64,000 bases of DNA, from the NCBI GenBank assembly GCA_016648135.1, contig JADDOH010005162.1:124001-188000 (forward strand), given 5' to 3'. The DNA is from Agrypnia vestita. Its lineage: Eukaryota; Arthropoda; Insecta; Trichoptera; Phryganeidae. Numbering within the stretch: the first letter of the stretch is position 1; each line of letters starts with the position of its first letter. Below, in pieces: positions 48,757 through 59,633 of the stretch. Position numbers and translations under genes: made by a program. Below the pieces are notes generated by a model that worked only from the letters and a program-made list of their open reading frames with translations, was not told the origin of the DNA and did no database searches.

Positions 48757-49619
48757 TTGTTTAATGTTTCCAAGTGTTCGGTTACATCCTTCACTAGGGC
48801 CCAAAAAACTCTATTTTTTCGCTACAAAATGAACGATCAAAATCTGACAAGAACATCAAATGTTAAAGATCTAGGTGTTAGATTTGTAAGCAACCTAACA
48901 TTTCACGATCACATAGAGACGATCAGTGGTGATGCTTTGAGAATGTTAGGATTTGTTCTGCGTACTGCCAGGGTTTTCGAGAATACCCGCGTACTCAGAA
49001 CTCTTTACAACTCCTTGGTGCGGAGTAGACTCGAGAGTGGCTCGATGATCTGGGGGCCACATGAGGGCAAGTACTCTCTTATGGTGGAGAAAGTCCAAAA
49101 GAAGTTTCTGAGATATCTCTACATGAGAGAGTACGGGCATTATCCTTGGCTTTACCCAACCGAGTTTCTCCAGGGTATGCTTGGCTACAATAGTTTAGAG
49201 ACTAGAAGGAATGTGTATTTGATTACACATTTTTATCGATTGTTGCGCGGTATGATCGATAATCCTGAAATTATGCAGAGCATTGGTTTGTATGTTCCTG
49301 ATAATTACACTAGACATCGTCAGCATAGATTGTTTCACATTCCAATATACAGGACCAACCTGCCGATGGTTATGCCTGTTGGAAGAGCCACAGCTATGCT
49401 GAACAAAATTGCTTTGGGTATTGATATATTCCATGTGTCTGAGGGGGTTTTCCGAAGCGGGATTCTCCTACACCTTTGACCAGATTTTATGTTATTTTTA
49501 ATTTATTAAATACTTTCATTTTTGATATATACTTCCTAATATGTATGCCTTAAACATTTTGTTTGTCATGTACATATTATCGTGAAATAAATTGAATTGA
49601 ATTGAATTGAAAAAAAAAG
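48757..49619 (+). pseudogene. 5'-truncated non-LTR retrotransposon with GAATT tail
   Basis: A 240-codon frame (stop at 49477-49479) carries the C-terminal part of a LINE reverse transcriptase polyprotein: FNVSKCSVTSFTR, NVKDLGVRFVSNLTFHDHI, LYNSLVRSRLESGSMIWGP, and KKFLRYLYMREYG. These match the post-catalytic thumb region of jockey/R1-type elements (N..KC, V..LGV..D..L.F..HI, LV.S.LEY...WSP). There is no upstream YADD box because the copy is truncated at about 48757. The 3' end has AATAAATTGAATTGAATTGA then A-rich sequence. The uninterrupted frame indicates a fairly young insertion. Confidence 0.88.
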
Positions 49620-50151
49620 AAAGACATTCGAACTTTAACTGTTAGACTGTGCTGACCTGTGAGGATATTTGTGTGTGCGTGACCTTACAAGTACTTCAGA
49701 TAAGAAACAGGGTGAACCAGAAGAACACAGTGAGACTTAGCGCCCTTCTGATAAGGGAGGGACCAGTCCGTCTACCTGCATCCGAAGGAAAACAAGATGA
49801 GAGCGCGTTTCCCTTCATTGCCCATTTACCTCTCCATAACCTGTACCAAATCCTATTTTCCAATAACTTATCCAATCTACGATCACATCACAATACACAC
49901 ACACACAAACACACAACACAATACAACGACAATCAATTCGAGTTAAAACAACCTTAATTCCCCCGGTACCTACTTGCGGAACGTTTTGAGTAAAAAATGT
50001 CACAGTTCTACTGCGTACGAAAAGATCATCTTTGAAGAACTTTCCATTATTGTTTTACAAAGAACTGTGAGACATTAGCAATCTTATATTTTTCTTTAAA
50101 TAGAGTGCAAGAATATCCCCTTTAAAGTGTGATTGTTTTGTCAAGATATAT

Positions 50152-50330
50152 ATTATAGATGTCACATAGAGACGAAGCCATTTTTTGTATGGGAAAGTAG
50201 GTATGGAAGTCTTTCGGGTATTCATAGGACTTACGGTCTATCGTACGGCTGGCTTAAGTAATCATTTTAGACAATTTAACGTTCGCCGATGACAGACTAC
50301 CACATCTATCAAATTTGTGGAAGTTGTATG
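50152..50330 (+). mobile_element. TIR element W fragment
   Basis: ATTATAGATGTCACATAGAG, ATGGGAAAGTAGGTATGGAA and GGCTGGCTTAAGTAATCATT match the left half of 33910-34273. The right end was not found. Confidence 0.55.
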
Positions 50331-50339
50331 TATTTTATA

Positions 50340-50600
50340 TCATTGCATCATATCTCATTCTATTGTATTGTTTTGTATGGTTTGCTTATTGCTATTGCTA
50401 TTGGTAGCTGGCTGGTATTGCTATTGATGACAGTGAAGCGGTTCTGTGAGGACGCCTCCCCGCGCCGCTTGCACTCGTATGAGTTTAAGTAGCGTGGAGA
50501 GGATGACTTGAGGATGTATTGGGTGGTGAAAGTGTAGTGCCGATATGGGGCTTTTGCTCATAAACCCCTTGGGTGTGTGGTGGGTCCTTCTTCACTGCAC
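50340..50600 (+). repeat. dispersed repeat Z, copy 2
   Basis: CATTGCATCATATCTCATTC, GAAGCGGTTCTGTGAGGACG, CTCGTATGAGTTTAAGTAGC and TGTGTGGTGGGTCC recur inverted at 57115-57350 with about 15-20% divergence. Probably the 3' untranslated end of a LINE, since LINE-like coding pieces adjoin the copy at 57115. Confidence 0.6.
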
Positions 50601-51486
50601 ACTTAACTTTGCACGCCTTGTTCCGTACGTATTTTTATTACCGCCCTCTTTGGTTTGAGTGGTTGTTTTGTTATACGGAATTATGAAAACAATTATAATA
50701 TTTCGTCATTTTGATATGCAAAAGTATCACTTTTAACGTTTACAGCAGTATTTGACTTACAGGAACAAAAAATTTTCAGAATGAATATTTTGAAATTGTG
50801 ATAGTCTCTTTTTGGGGTGCGATATGTTTATAAAAATTGTAAATTTAACCAGTTAAGTTATTTGAGTTTTAAGATTAGTATCTGATTATAGTAGGTACCT
50901 ATACTAAACAACAATTGAATTTCAGTATCCAAACATTATTTTTTAAATGTCTTTTATTTATTTATTTCTTAACATCTTTATGGGCTTTTTTTTTACCAAA
51001 AATAGGATAAAGTAATACACGCCAATTTTAAAATTAAAAAAAATGAAATAAGTATTAAATTTTTTTTTAACAATGTAAATGTCACGACGCGCCACGTGTC
51101 GAAAATCAGAGTATTTGTATTGAAATATGTATAAAATGTATTTAGAATGTGTTTAGAAACTGTTGCGTAGTGAATGCATAAGAAAGAGAAAGTAATAATA
51201 TAAAGTAGAAAGTAAGTACATATCAATAGCATAAGCTTAATAAGCATAATATAATTAAAAAAACTACGTTACATACATTTTTTGTAAATTTTTTAAAATC
51301 AGATAAATGTAGGTACAATTTCAATCTTAAGCATAATATAAAAAGAACATAAAGCACAATATAATTAAAATTTACATAATATACTTCTTTTTAATGTTTA
51401 AAGTTTAAATCATAGAAAAGTACAAAGTTACAAGTACATTAAAAACTGATTAGTACATTACTGAGTTGTACAAGTACATTAGTAAT

Positions 51487-51648
51487 TTGTTGGTCCTTGT
51501 GGTTATGACTTTCGCCTAGTGATCCAGCGGTCGGTGGTTCGAGGTCCACTCCAGGAGACCAGTAAGTTAGTCCTATTTTCATAACACAGGCGGCTAGCTT
51601 GGTATAAAAATATTAAGAATATCGCGCATCAATTGCGTGTTTAAATCG
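51487..51648 (+). mobile_element. tRNA-derived SINE, family A copy 4
   Basis: TTGTTGGTCCTTGTGGTTAT (A box), GGTGGTTCGAGGTCCACTCC (B box), TTAGTCCTATTTTCATAACA and a diverged tail. The oldest-looking of the four copies. Confidence 0.8.
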
Positions 51649-51649
51649 C

Positions 51650-52670
51650 CAGCCGGCTAGATAAAAAAAATAGCCGAAACATATACCACTATATTAGCGG
51701 AATCCCGAATCTGACGCAAAGGCAGTGACGTAGTTGCGTGTCGCGATACCTTACTCATTTAAATCATTTTAATAATTGAAAAACAGGTCAAATATATACT
51801 GGTCGTGGCAGCAAATAAATACTGGCCGTGGCAGCGTGGCGGTAATCATTGATCGCGATGCTGCCTAAATAACTAATCTAAATAGAACATTTTACAAAAT
51901 TAGGTTACGCACTTACATTAATGTTTACGTATTTGCGTTGGTTAACAGCTTAAATAAAATTTATTTTTGTTTTATATAATATAAAGTATTCTTGTAAATA
52001 TTTTAAAGTAAGTAGACACAGCCTTCAAGTACATAATTAAAAATTCATTTATTAGGATTTAGACACTCGACCAGTGTTTAATCAGCAAAGTTTTATGAAA
52101 TGTCGTCAAGATCTTTTAGAAGTTTTTTTAATATACAAATAGAGGTTTTCATAATTTTTCGTTTAGTAAGACTAGTTTTTTTATATATATTTTTCAGTAA
52201 AATTTGAAATTAATTAAGGGGGAGTGCTAAAGCACTCGGTTAATTGAAAGCAAATGATATTTTATATAAAAAATAGTACCCACTTATCTCTTTTAGGGTG
52301 CTGTTAGAAATGTAGATATCCGACTTTATCTATATATAATATGTATGCTTATTTATTCGTTGAAGGAGAATGCGTAATTCAGAAGTAAGAGATTTGTTTT
52401 TTATCTTACTATTAATTAAAGCTATAACATTATTTAAAAGTAATAGGGTCAAGGTAAATTAACTGTCAAAGGTTAACCATTTATACCAAATAATAAATTG
52501 TAATCTAAATTGTTCATTTATTATTTCTAATAGATATGATATAAAATTTGATTGTATCTCTCTCATGTAAAACATTGTAAAAATAGTCTATAATCTATAT
52601 CTTATCTTATCTTACGTAATCAGCTCATTTTTAATGAAGTAAACTATCATAATATAATATTATATATCGA
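51650..52670. other. AT-rich noncoding stretch
   Basis: A short imperfect direct repeat (TATACTGGTCGTGGCAGC / ATACTGGCCGTGGCAGC near 51800-51835) is the only structure noted. Confidence 0.5.
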
Positions 52671-52673
52671 TAG

Positions 52674-52911
52674 AATATGTGGGGCATAAAATAAATGGCA
52701 GCAATATCCAAAAAATTAAAAAAAAATTGAATGCAGGCACCAAGGATTACTTTCATCATCATTATGTCCCTTTTTTCAATCATGTTTCCTTTAAATTTAT
52801 AGGCTATGTTTTTTATAAAATCTCGAATTCAGTGCATTATTGATTAGTGTTCCTCAATGAGTGCATTAATTTTTTGGATACTGCTGCCTTTATTTTTATA
52901 CCCCACATATT
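52674..52911. mobile_element. MITE of the GTATAAAAGCAAAG family
   Basis: AATATGTGGGGCATAAAATA at the left and TATTTTTATACCCCACATAT at the right are inverted, with GGCAGCAATATCC / GGATACTGCTGCC extending the pairing to about 35 bases. Non-coding interior. Confidence 0.75.
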
Positions 52912-52956
52912 ATATGCAGTAACAGAGCTAGTCAACAATATCGTCATTCCATCCAC

Positions 52957-53365
52957 CAGGTGCGTGCAGTGTGAACAATGAAGCATGACTTTTATGTAAA
53001 CATATATTGGGGAAAAAATTTCGAAATTAAATATTTATCTGCGAAATATTATGAGACTAGCTCTAACCCGTCAAAAATGACGCTAATTTATTTATATTTA
53101 TATATTTATATAAAAATATGTGAAAAATATACTTTAAAAAAGTTATGGACGTTACGAAGGACGGATGGACAGATGAACGGACGGACGTACAGACGATGAA
53201 ATCATTATAATTGGGATATTGAAATCTAAATGTTATGGTAATTATTGTGATAGGAATATTGCGACATTTATGTTTTATTTAAATTATTTTCAAAATATAT
53301 GCTTAAGAAACATGCCAAAATATACAGAAACAGCCGTGTTTCAATGTTATCACTGCACGCCCCTG
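52957..53365. mobile_element. hAT MITE with perfect 8-bp target duplication and nested insertion
   Basis: The termini CAGGTGCGTGCAGTGTGAAC (left) and GTTATCACTGCACGCCCCTG (right) are inverted. CCATCCAC flanks both sides exactly (52949-52956 and 53366-53373). The interior has been split by a family-B SINE-like insertion at about 53077-53219, which explains why it is longer than its relatives (237 and 213 bp). Confidence 0.9.
53077..53219 (+). repeat. SINE family B fragment nested in a hAT MITE
   Basis: CTAGCTCTAACCCGTCAAAA, ATGACG, then GACGGATGGACAGATGAACG and GATGAAATCATTATAATTGG mirror the beginning and end of the copy at 43171-43335 with the tRNA-like middle missing. Confidence 0.55.
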
Positions 53366-53499
53366 CCATCCACCCAGGAAACTTTATGCGTCTTTAGAGC
53401 AACATCTCAAAATTTAAAATCTTTAAGTTACAATTTTAAGTTACAAACGACGTTACAACAACGAGCTCTATACTCTATTTAAGGAGCCAAACGTCACAA

Positions 53500-53762
53500 A
53501 ATTTATAAAACTGGGAAGCCTTCGGTGGCTGGGTCGTGTGGAGAGAATGTCCGAGCATCAAGCACCAAAGTCCCTGCTGAACTCAAGGCCGATAGGGCGA
53601 AGGAGCTTAGGAAGGCCAAAATTAAGATGGAGTGACAACGTCCTCAAAGATATCTCTGCCTTAGAGCTTCGAAACTGGAGAGAGCTGGCACTAGACCGAG
53701 ATGAATGGAGGAAAATTATTGAGTAGGCCAAGTCCCAGTGGTGTCAAGAATGATGATGATGA
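53500..53762 (+). pseudogene. LINE 3'-end copy with (GAT)n tail
   Basis: The + frame gives LGSLRWLGRVERMSEHQAPK, RSLGRPKLRWSDN, LRNWRELALDRDEWR, then an in-frame stop where the sister copy at 38224 reads on as EEAKTHQ. It ends AATGATGATGATG. 5'-truncated and inactivated. Confidence 0.82.
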
Positions 53763-53859
53763 AGTTACAATATTTTTCACGAATTTTATTATAACCTTTT
53801 AGACATTAAAAAAAACAACGCGAACGTGAGGTCGAAATGTTGAGATCGCTCGGATCGTG

Positions 53860-54240
53860 CTGCTAACCGATCACGCGATAAATAACTTTTTTAAGTTTTC
53901 ATAATAGATGTCGAGGGGGGGGGGGGAAGATTAGCCTCCCCCGAAACACGACGCGAGCCGCTGACAGTTCGCACCCCAATACGAAATAATAAAATGTGAT
54001 TTATCGCCGAGCTCCGTGCCCCGGCTATTATTTACTCTACGGCGGGGTGTGATAATATGATATGTATACATAATGTATCGCAGATTTATTGCCCTTTTGT
54101 TTGTAGCGGAAAATGGTGCAACATTTGCGCGCCCGTGCGCTTTTGGGGGGCGGAAATTCGATCAATTACGCCACTGCACTCTCGCTCATTGAATCATTCG
54201 CGATCGCCGGGAAATTGAAACCTCAAGTTTTGACGGCGTG
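53860..54240. promoter_or_regulatory. GC-rich island inside homeodomain intron, candidate enhancer
   Basis: About 380 bases, GC-rich with a G run at about 53918-53927, GATTAGCC at about 53929, and long stretches without obvious repeats. It stands out from the AT-rich intron and is single-copy in the window. Developmental regulators often keep enhancers in their large introns; the function is unproven. Confidence 0.35.
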
Positions 54241-54290
54241 GATTTTTATTTTTTTATTTTCAAAGTAGGTAATACAATAATACGTATTGT

Positions 54291-54780
54291 CACGGGTCGT
54301 AGCTGTGGGAGACAAATGAAAACGATGGAAATTAACTATCGATTTATTGATTATTTTAATAAATTTACAAAATCACTGGACACGAATTAAATTTAAGCAT
54401 CATTCTTTAGTTCACACTATTTCACAACTAAATACTCGTCTTTATTATCGCTTGCTACATACACTTCCCAGAAAATTCCGTTCAACCACCGCACGGAAGT
54501 ATTTCGCTCAATATTTCACTTCAATTAATCTGCGCGTTGCTAACACTGTAGTCGCTGGTTAAATGTCAAAACAAAACATGATCCGCCGCGGTAATGGTTC
54601 CGCCTTTAATACGAAACCGTTGGTTTTTCGAACCGCCGAGATTATTCTATACACTTACAAGAATGTTTTGTAGGGCGTTTCAGAGAATTCCATAATGTCG
54701 CCGACTTTGACATCTGACGAAAGATTCAGCTAGTATGTAATTTCTCCGAATTCTATCACATATTACAATATAATTATTTA
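54291..54780. repeat. possible solo LTR
   Basis: Begins TGTCACGGGTCGTAGC and GGGAGACAAATGAAAACG, resembling TGTCACCGGGTCACGGC and GGGAGACAAATGAAATAC at 7428-7465, and contains AAATCACTGGACACGAATT as also seen near 31050. TG..CA-like ends, AT-rich centre and repeated occurrence suggest LTRs, but no PBS, polypurine tract or duplication was located. Confidence 0.3.
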
Positions 54781-54789
54781 AAAATAAAT

Positions 54790-55900
54790 ATCACGTATTT
54801 TATCACAAATTACAATACAATTATTTAAAAATAAATATTACATATTTTTTAGTTTTCTCTTAAAAGTTGTTATATTATTTTCATCCCTAATGTCCCTCTG
54901 TAGTTTTACATACAATTTCATTCCTCGATTTTGTTTCTGCGATATTCTTTTCTTTCTTTCTTTCTTTCTAATCTTATTTAATCTTTCCTTCTTGTGCAGT
55001 GGTCATGTTTATGTTGTTTTTTATCTTTTTCTTAAGAATTTGAAGGTGTTGTACCCATTAATAATTTTATATTTAAAAAAAATACAAAAAATTTAATTAT
55101 TTGTCTATTATTTTTTGGAAAGGTACAGCAAAAAAATCTATCTTTAGTAAACTAATACGTATCATAAGTCAAAACATTTTGTAACCGATATATTATATGA
55201 TAATAATATATATTATTTTTTTTTACAAATTTACTATTCGGTTACTACGTACTTAAAAAAAAAATGTATGGTAGAAACAGCTTTCATTATTACTGCTGTC
55301 CTAAATTGGGTACTTGTTGAATTACCATGTTTCTACTCCTCGATGAAACCTCTAAATTATTCAATATTTCAATATAAAATTTACCCACTCGTTCATTCAC
55401 TAAAAAATGTTAAGATTGTGCTGTAATTTTTATTATTGTTGAACTTATTCGGCGATTCCAGGCGCGCCTAAGGTATGGGCCCCTCCTCCAGGTATTAGCT
55501 ACGCCACTGCGTTAGTATTAAATGAGCTAGAATGCTGACCTTTTTTTAAAAAAATGTTAAAATTTGGTGTATTAAGGCGATCGTATGTCAAAATGAGCCA
55601 AGTTGACAATTTTTTCTCATATCTTCTCTTGCATTTTTTATCACATTTTTATATGGAAAAATATCATAAAAAAAATTATTCATCAGGTTTCATAATATGT
55701 TTAAAATACGAATATTCTCTTAAAATTAAATTATTCAATTAATCAATAAATTACCAAACCTGTATGCACTCGTGCGATTTCTTTTCATTTGATAAAAAAC
55801 GCAAGAGAAGATATTAGAAAAAATGGTTTTTGACCATTTTCGGAAAACACGTCAAATATATATTTTTTTTTTCATACCTTTTTTGAAATTCTATGCATTA
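54790..55900. other. AT-rich noncoding stretch
   Basis: Runs of TTTCTTTCTTTCTTT at about 54952-54968 and poly-T tracts; nothing else recognised. Confidence 0.5.
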
Positions 55901-55929
55901 TTGCGTACCCCTTTCGCGGAAGTACATTT

Positions 55930-56150
55930 TTGGATATTTACTCCGCAGTGGCGTGTACGACGTCGCCCGAGGCCGCCGTCAATGCGTTACTAGTCAAATA
56001 AATAAATCAAAACGCGTGGATAACTTCCCCCCTCCAGACGCTCGCAGTATCGAGTAATGCCGTTCTGTGTTTGCACACAATTAGCACTCCCCCGGAACGG
56101 GCGCCCCGCGTTACCGCATTCATACTACTTAGCATCTTCGTGTGGGGGGG
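55930..56150. promoter_or_regulatory. GC-rich island
   Basis: GC-rich patch with GGCCGCCGTCAATGCG, AATTAGCACTCCCCCGGAAC and CGCCCCGCGTTACCG, unlike its flanks and not seen elsewhere in the window. Candidate conserved noncoding element. Confidence 0.28.
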
Positions 56151-56506
56151 TGTTGTAAAAGTCTATAATTTATTATTGTTATAATAGCAATGATTGCTAT
56201 TGTTTGTCTAAGAGATATGGATGCTGAGTAAAAAGGCATACGAAGCAGACTGAATTTGTTAGTGTACATTTTAACGTCGGTATTTTAAATTTACAATCGT
56301 GACCAACGAAGTCATTGACTTTATTTTATTTTTTGCTGGTTTTATTACAATCTTAAAAGTATTATTAAAATGTAATTAAATAAAAGTAACACAAACAAAA
56401 ATATTATTAAGGAAACATGAATTTTTTACATCTTGTTGATTTGGCTCGGCAATATTTATTTTTACCATCTATTTTTATTTTATACTGAATTTTATAGGGC
56501 ATTAAC

Positions 56507-56719
56507 CAGGAGCGTGCAGTGAGAACATTGCAGCGTGACATTTACGTAAGCATATATTTAGAAAAAGAAAGTCAAATTCAAAGATATATCTCGTAATATT
56601 CCTATCACAATTATTATCATATTTAAATATATCATAATATTCAGTCACATAAATAATTCATTTCGATTTTTTTTTCAAAAAATATGTCTGCGTGTCATGT
56701 TGCGCACTGCACGCGCCTG
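56507..56719. mobile_element. hAT MITE, 213 bp, with 8-bp target duplication
   Basis: The termini CAGGAGCGTGCAGTGAGAAC and TTGCGCACTGCACGCGCCTG are inverted. The flanks GCATTAAC (56499-56506) and ACATTAAC (56720-56727) match at 7 of 8 bases. The interior block ATCTCGTAATATTCCTATCA is shared with the other copies. Confidence 0.87.
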
Positions 56720-56924
56720 ACATTAACACTCTGAAAACAGAGGCACGCCGGGCGCGCACACTCAATACTACCGATTCCGTATCTAGCCGCATTGCAGGCA
56801 GAACTAGACTGTAATAAAACCGTACTATTTATTACCAACTTGTTTAATTTGCATGTCGCTCCTGAAACAACTCCCCACATAAAGAAATATCGCAGAATGT
56901 AAAACTGATCTTAGCATAGTGGAT

Positions 56925-57120
56925 AGAAAAAAGGATCGCTCAGAGGGTTTGGGCATGTTGAGCGAATAAAACAGGACATGGCAAGAGTTGACGTCACTAG
57001 AATGAGAGGACGACCGCGGAAAACGTGTCATGACCAGATTAACCAGATACTGGAGAATGGGCCTGTTAGCAGCCTCAACAATCGTCGAGCTTTATGCAAA
57101 TGTGTATGAATGTGGATGAG
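56925..57120 (+). pseudogene. LINE 3'-end relic (GHVERM-type family)
   Basis: Across frameshifts the + strand reads GHVERIKQDM-like, RMRGRPRKTCHDQINQIL and LNNRRALCKCVYECG then stop. Relative of 36590 and 17805. A second LINE-like segment with CQDRKVWRSILSAYPRRERA lies at 57405-57483. Confidence 0.7.
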
Positions 57121-57350
57121 ACGCGAGTTGTCAGCATAGTAAAGAGGAACCCACCACACATCCAAGGCCGTGTGCCCTACACTTTTGCCATCCAATTTTG
57201 CATTTTTTATGCTAAATTGGTCATCCTCTCCAGGCTATTTAAATTCATATGAGTGCGATTTACGCGAGGAAGCGTCCTCACAAAACCGCTTCGCTGTTAT
57301 CAATAGTAAACAATACAATATAAAACGATAGAATGAGATATGATACAATG
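57120..57350 (-). repeat. dispersed repeat Z, copy 3
   Basis: Inverted version of 50340-50600: GGAACCCACCACACATCCAA, TTCATATGAGTGCGATTTAC, CGTCCTCACAAAACCGCTTC and GAATGAGATATGATACAATG. It sits directly between two LINE coding scraps. Confidence 0.6.
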
Positions 57351-57351
57351 A

Positions 57352-57495
57352 TATTGTTATACGTGAGGAAATACCATAGAGACAGTTAAACAAAGTACTC
57401 CCTGAGGGAAAAATGAAAAGGTGTCAGGACAGAAAAGTGTGGCGCTCTATCTTCTCCGCTTACCCTCGCCGAGAAAGGGCGTGACGACAAGTAAG
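57352..57495 (+). pseudogene. LINE terminal coding scrap
   Basis: The frame CQDRKVWRSILSAYPRRERA ends at a stop, followed by a GTAAGTAAGTAA tail. A similar CQDRILWHSILIAYPL occurs at about 36729-36776. This is the final piece of a LINE polyprotein. Confidence 0.6.
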
Positions 57496-57499
57496 TAAG

Positions 57500-58600
57500 T
57501 AATCAGAATGCGTTTTGCGTGGAATTGAATTATCGCGGGTCGCTGGGTGGGTAGGTGGGTAGCCCCCGCTATTTGGTGTTTGCTCAGTTGCGCCGCTGTT
57601 ATTGTGTGCCGCGCCATCAGTTAGCCCGGCAAACACGGCGCGCATGTCAACAGAAGAAGCTAAAAAAATAACTAAAAACATCCCCGACAGTTCAATTGTT
57701 TTTTCAACGCGCACCGTGTTGACAAAGGGCCGAGTTAGATTTCAGATTCGTTTTGCTAGGCTTGGTCGTTATTTGCGAAATCGAACGTTACATACGCCTA
57801 ATGTATATTTATTTTCTAGCCACTAGTGAAAAATCACGGAAAATAATAATAACGACTTGCCTTGCGTGACCGCGCGACGTATGCCGCGCGCTGATTGCGT
57901 GACACCCACTAATTATACAGTGTTTTAATTCCAGTAATTTACGGACTTTACGACAAACAGACGAACGTACAGCCTATCGTCATATTTATTGAGATTTGTA
58001 TCTGATTGCATCGATGCTTAGCAACTAATTTTTCACAGTTTGACAGGCAATCATCAGCACTAGATAACAGTTATATCTTGGTTACCAATCGTTGGTACAA
58101 TCAGATACAGATCCCCCAAATAACTGTAACGAAAATAACCGGTGAAAATAACAGTTTGACCATCACTATTTACGAATGACTTATCGCCCAAGTGTGATAT
58201 TTAATATCATTGTTTAACAATGTTAATCATTTTATGACAATTAGAGGAGGGAGGTAACAGAATAGAGAGAAAATTGTCACCTAAATATTGTGATCTCATC
58301 GGTAATCGTTCCCGGAAACCCTGGGATGATAGCTTCGATTACTGTGATATAAGTAATTGTAGCTATCATCCCTGTACCTGAATAAATAAAAATAGCATTA
58401 TTATGTACTGAACCCCTAAAATACTTTGAAACAAAATCTTGAATACACAGATGCATTACGATCTATGATCAATACAAAGGTAAATAAATAAATAAATTTT
58501 ATAGATATCCGTGAATTGATTTGTGAAAATTATTTCGTCAGTGGAATTACGAATAGTCTCAGGTTTTCAAGTCCGTTAAGAATTTTCTGGTATTCTGCTT
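57500..58600. other. noncoding stretch, partly GC-rich
   Basis: 57530-57650 is moderately GC-rich (CGCTGGGTGGGTAGGTGGGT, GCGCCATCAGTTAGCCCGGC). ORFs on both strands overlap without family signatures. The remainder is AT-rich. Confidence 0.4.
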
Positions 58601-58616
58601 TGTATATCTGACCTTT

Positions 58617-58800
58617 CTGGTTGAGACCGACGGATCCCGTTACAGGGTTCAGTCATGATGATGGACCCTGCAACGAGATCCGAATATACGCGGCAGAATA
58701 TCCCAGAAAATAAACGCAAGATTTTTGGCACACCAGCCCCGATGATGCACCCTGCAGTGGGATCCGAAACGTCGTTTAGAGAGATGAAATGTACGTGGCA
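58617..58800 (+). repeat. tandem pair of hammerhead-like units
   Basis: Two diverged units. The first is TGATGA-T-GGA..TCC-GAA (58657-58687) followed by ATACGCGGCAGAATATCCCA. The second is CGATGA-T-GCACCC..GGGATCC-GAAACGTC (58739-58773) followed by TACGTGGCAGAATATCCCAG. The 3' blocks GGCAGAATATCCCAGAAAA are almost identical, so this is a duplicated unit of about 100 bases. Confidence 0.55.
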
Positions 58801-59449
58801 GAATATCCCAGAAAACTAACACAAATAATTAAATTATGAATAGCATATTGACCTTGTCATCCCAGGAGGCTTAGTTTTCTGTACCACGGATCAACAGATC
58901 TAATAAAAGATAAAGAAGAAGTTGTTGAGATAGTACTAATCATCTAAAAAAATTGAGTACTTTGAGAAGTGCAATTTTAAACCGCTATAGTTATTTCTCG
59001 AACTATTTTCCAATTTACGATACTTTTAGTACCATACACGCGGCTAGACCGCTTATCCTGTTGCTACAAGGGCACCAGCTCTAATAGCTTTGACACTTTT
59101 ACTAACTACCTTATTGTAATAAACATCATAAGTTTTAATATTATTACATGCATTGGAAGGGTACTTTAGCTGGCCAAGTACCGGGTGTCACGGAGAGAGA
59201 CGGCGAGAGATTGGATGAAAGAGGCGGGATACAGGACAGGAGGGGGAGTAAAGCGAAGCATGCGACCGTGTGATTGGATTTTCAAATTCGAAAATTCCAT
59301 TAGCTTCATCCGAAGCGGAATATGAAACGTCGATATAGATAGAGGATGTATTTACCAGTAGATATGTAGATACGTAGGCACAACAAAAGTACCAAAAAAT
59401 GAGCCAAAGTAAATTCGAGCTATAAAAATTCTTTGATTATAATATACAG

Positions 59450-59525
59450 GGTGTAACAGAGCTAGTTCACAATGCTAAAGCAACCATAGTTATGGAGTTT
59501 TTCAATATCAAAATTTTCATTTTTT
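59450..59525 (+). repeat. ACAGGGTGT-family end
   Basis: ACAGGGTGTAACAGAGCTAG, AAAGCAACCATAGTTATGGA match the outer arm of 38121-38955. The rest is lost; the mariner relic follows within about 110 bases. Confidence 0.55.
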
Positions 59526-59633
59526 TTCATTCCATTAGCGGCTAGTCATCATCAAGTGTTGTTGTTCTTGTTCCAGCCTAATTCCAGTGAGTAACGAATT
59601 TAAGAATTTAATTGACATTCGGAATTAGGATAG

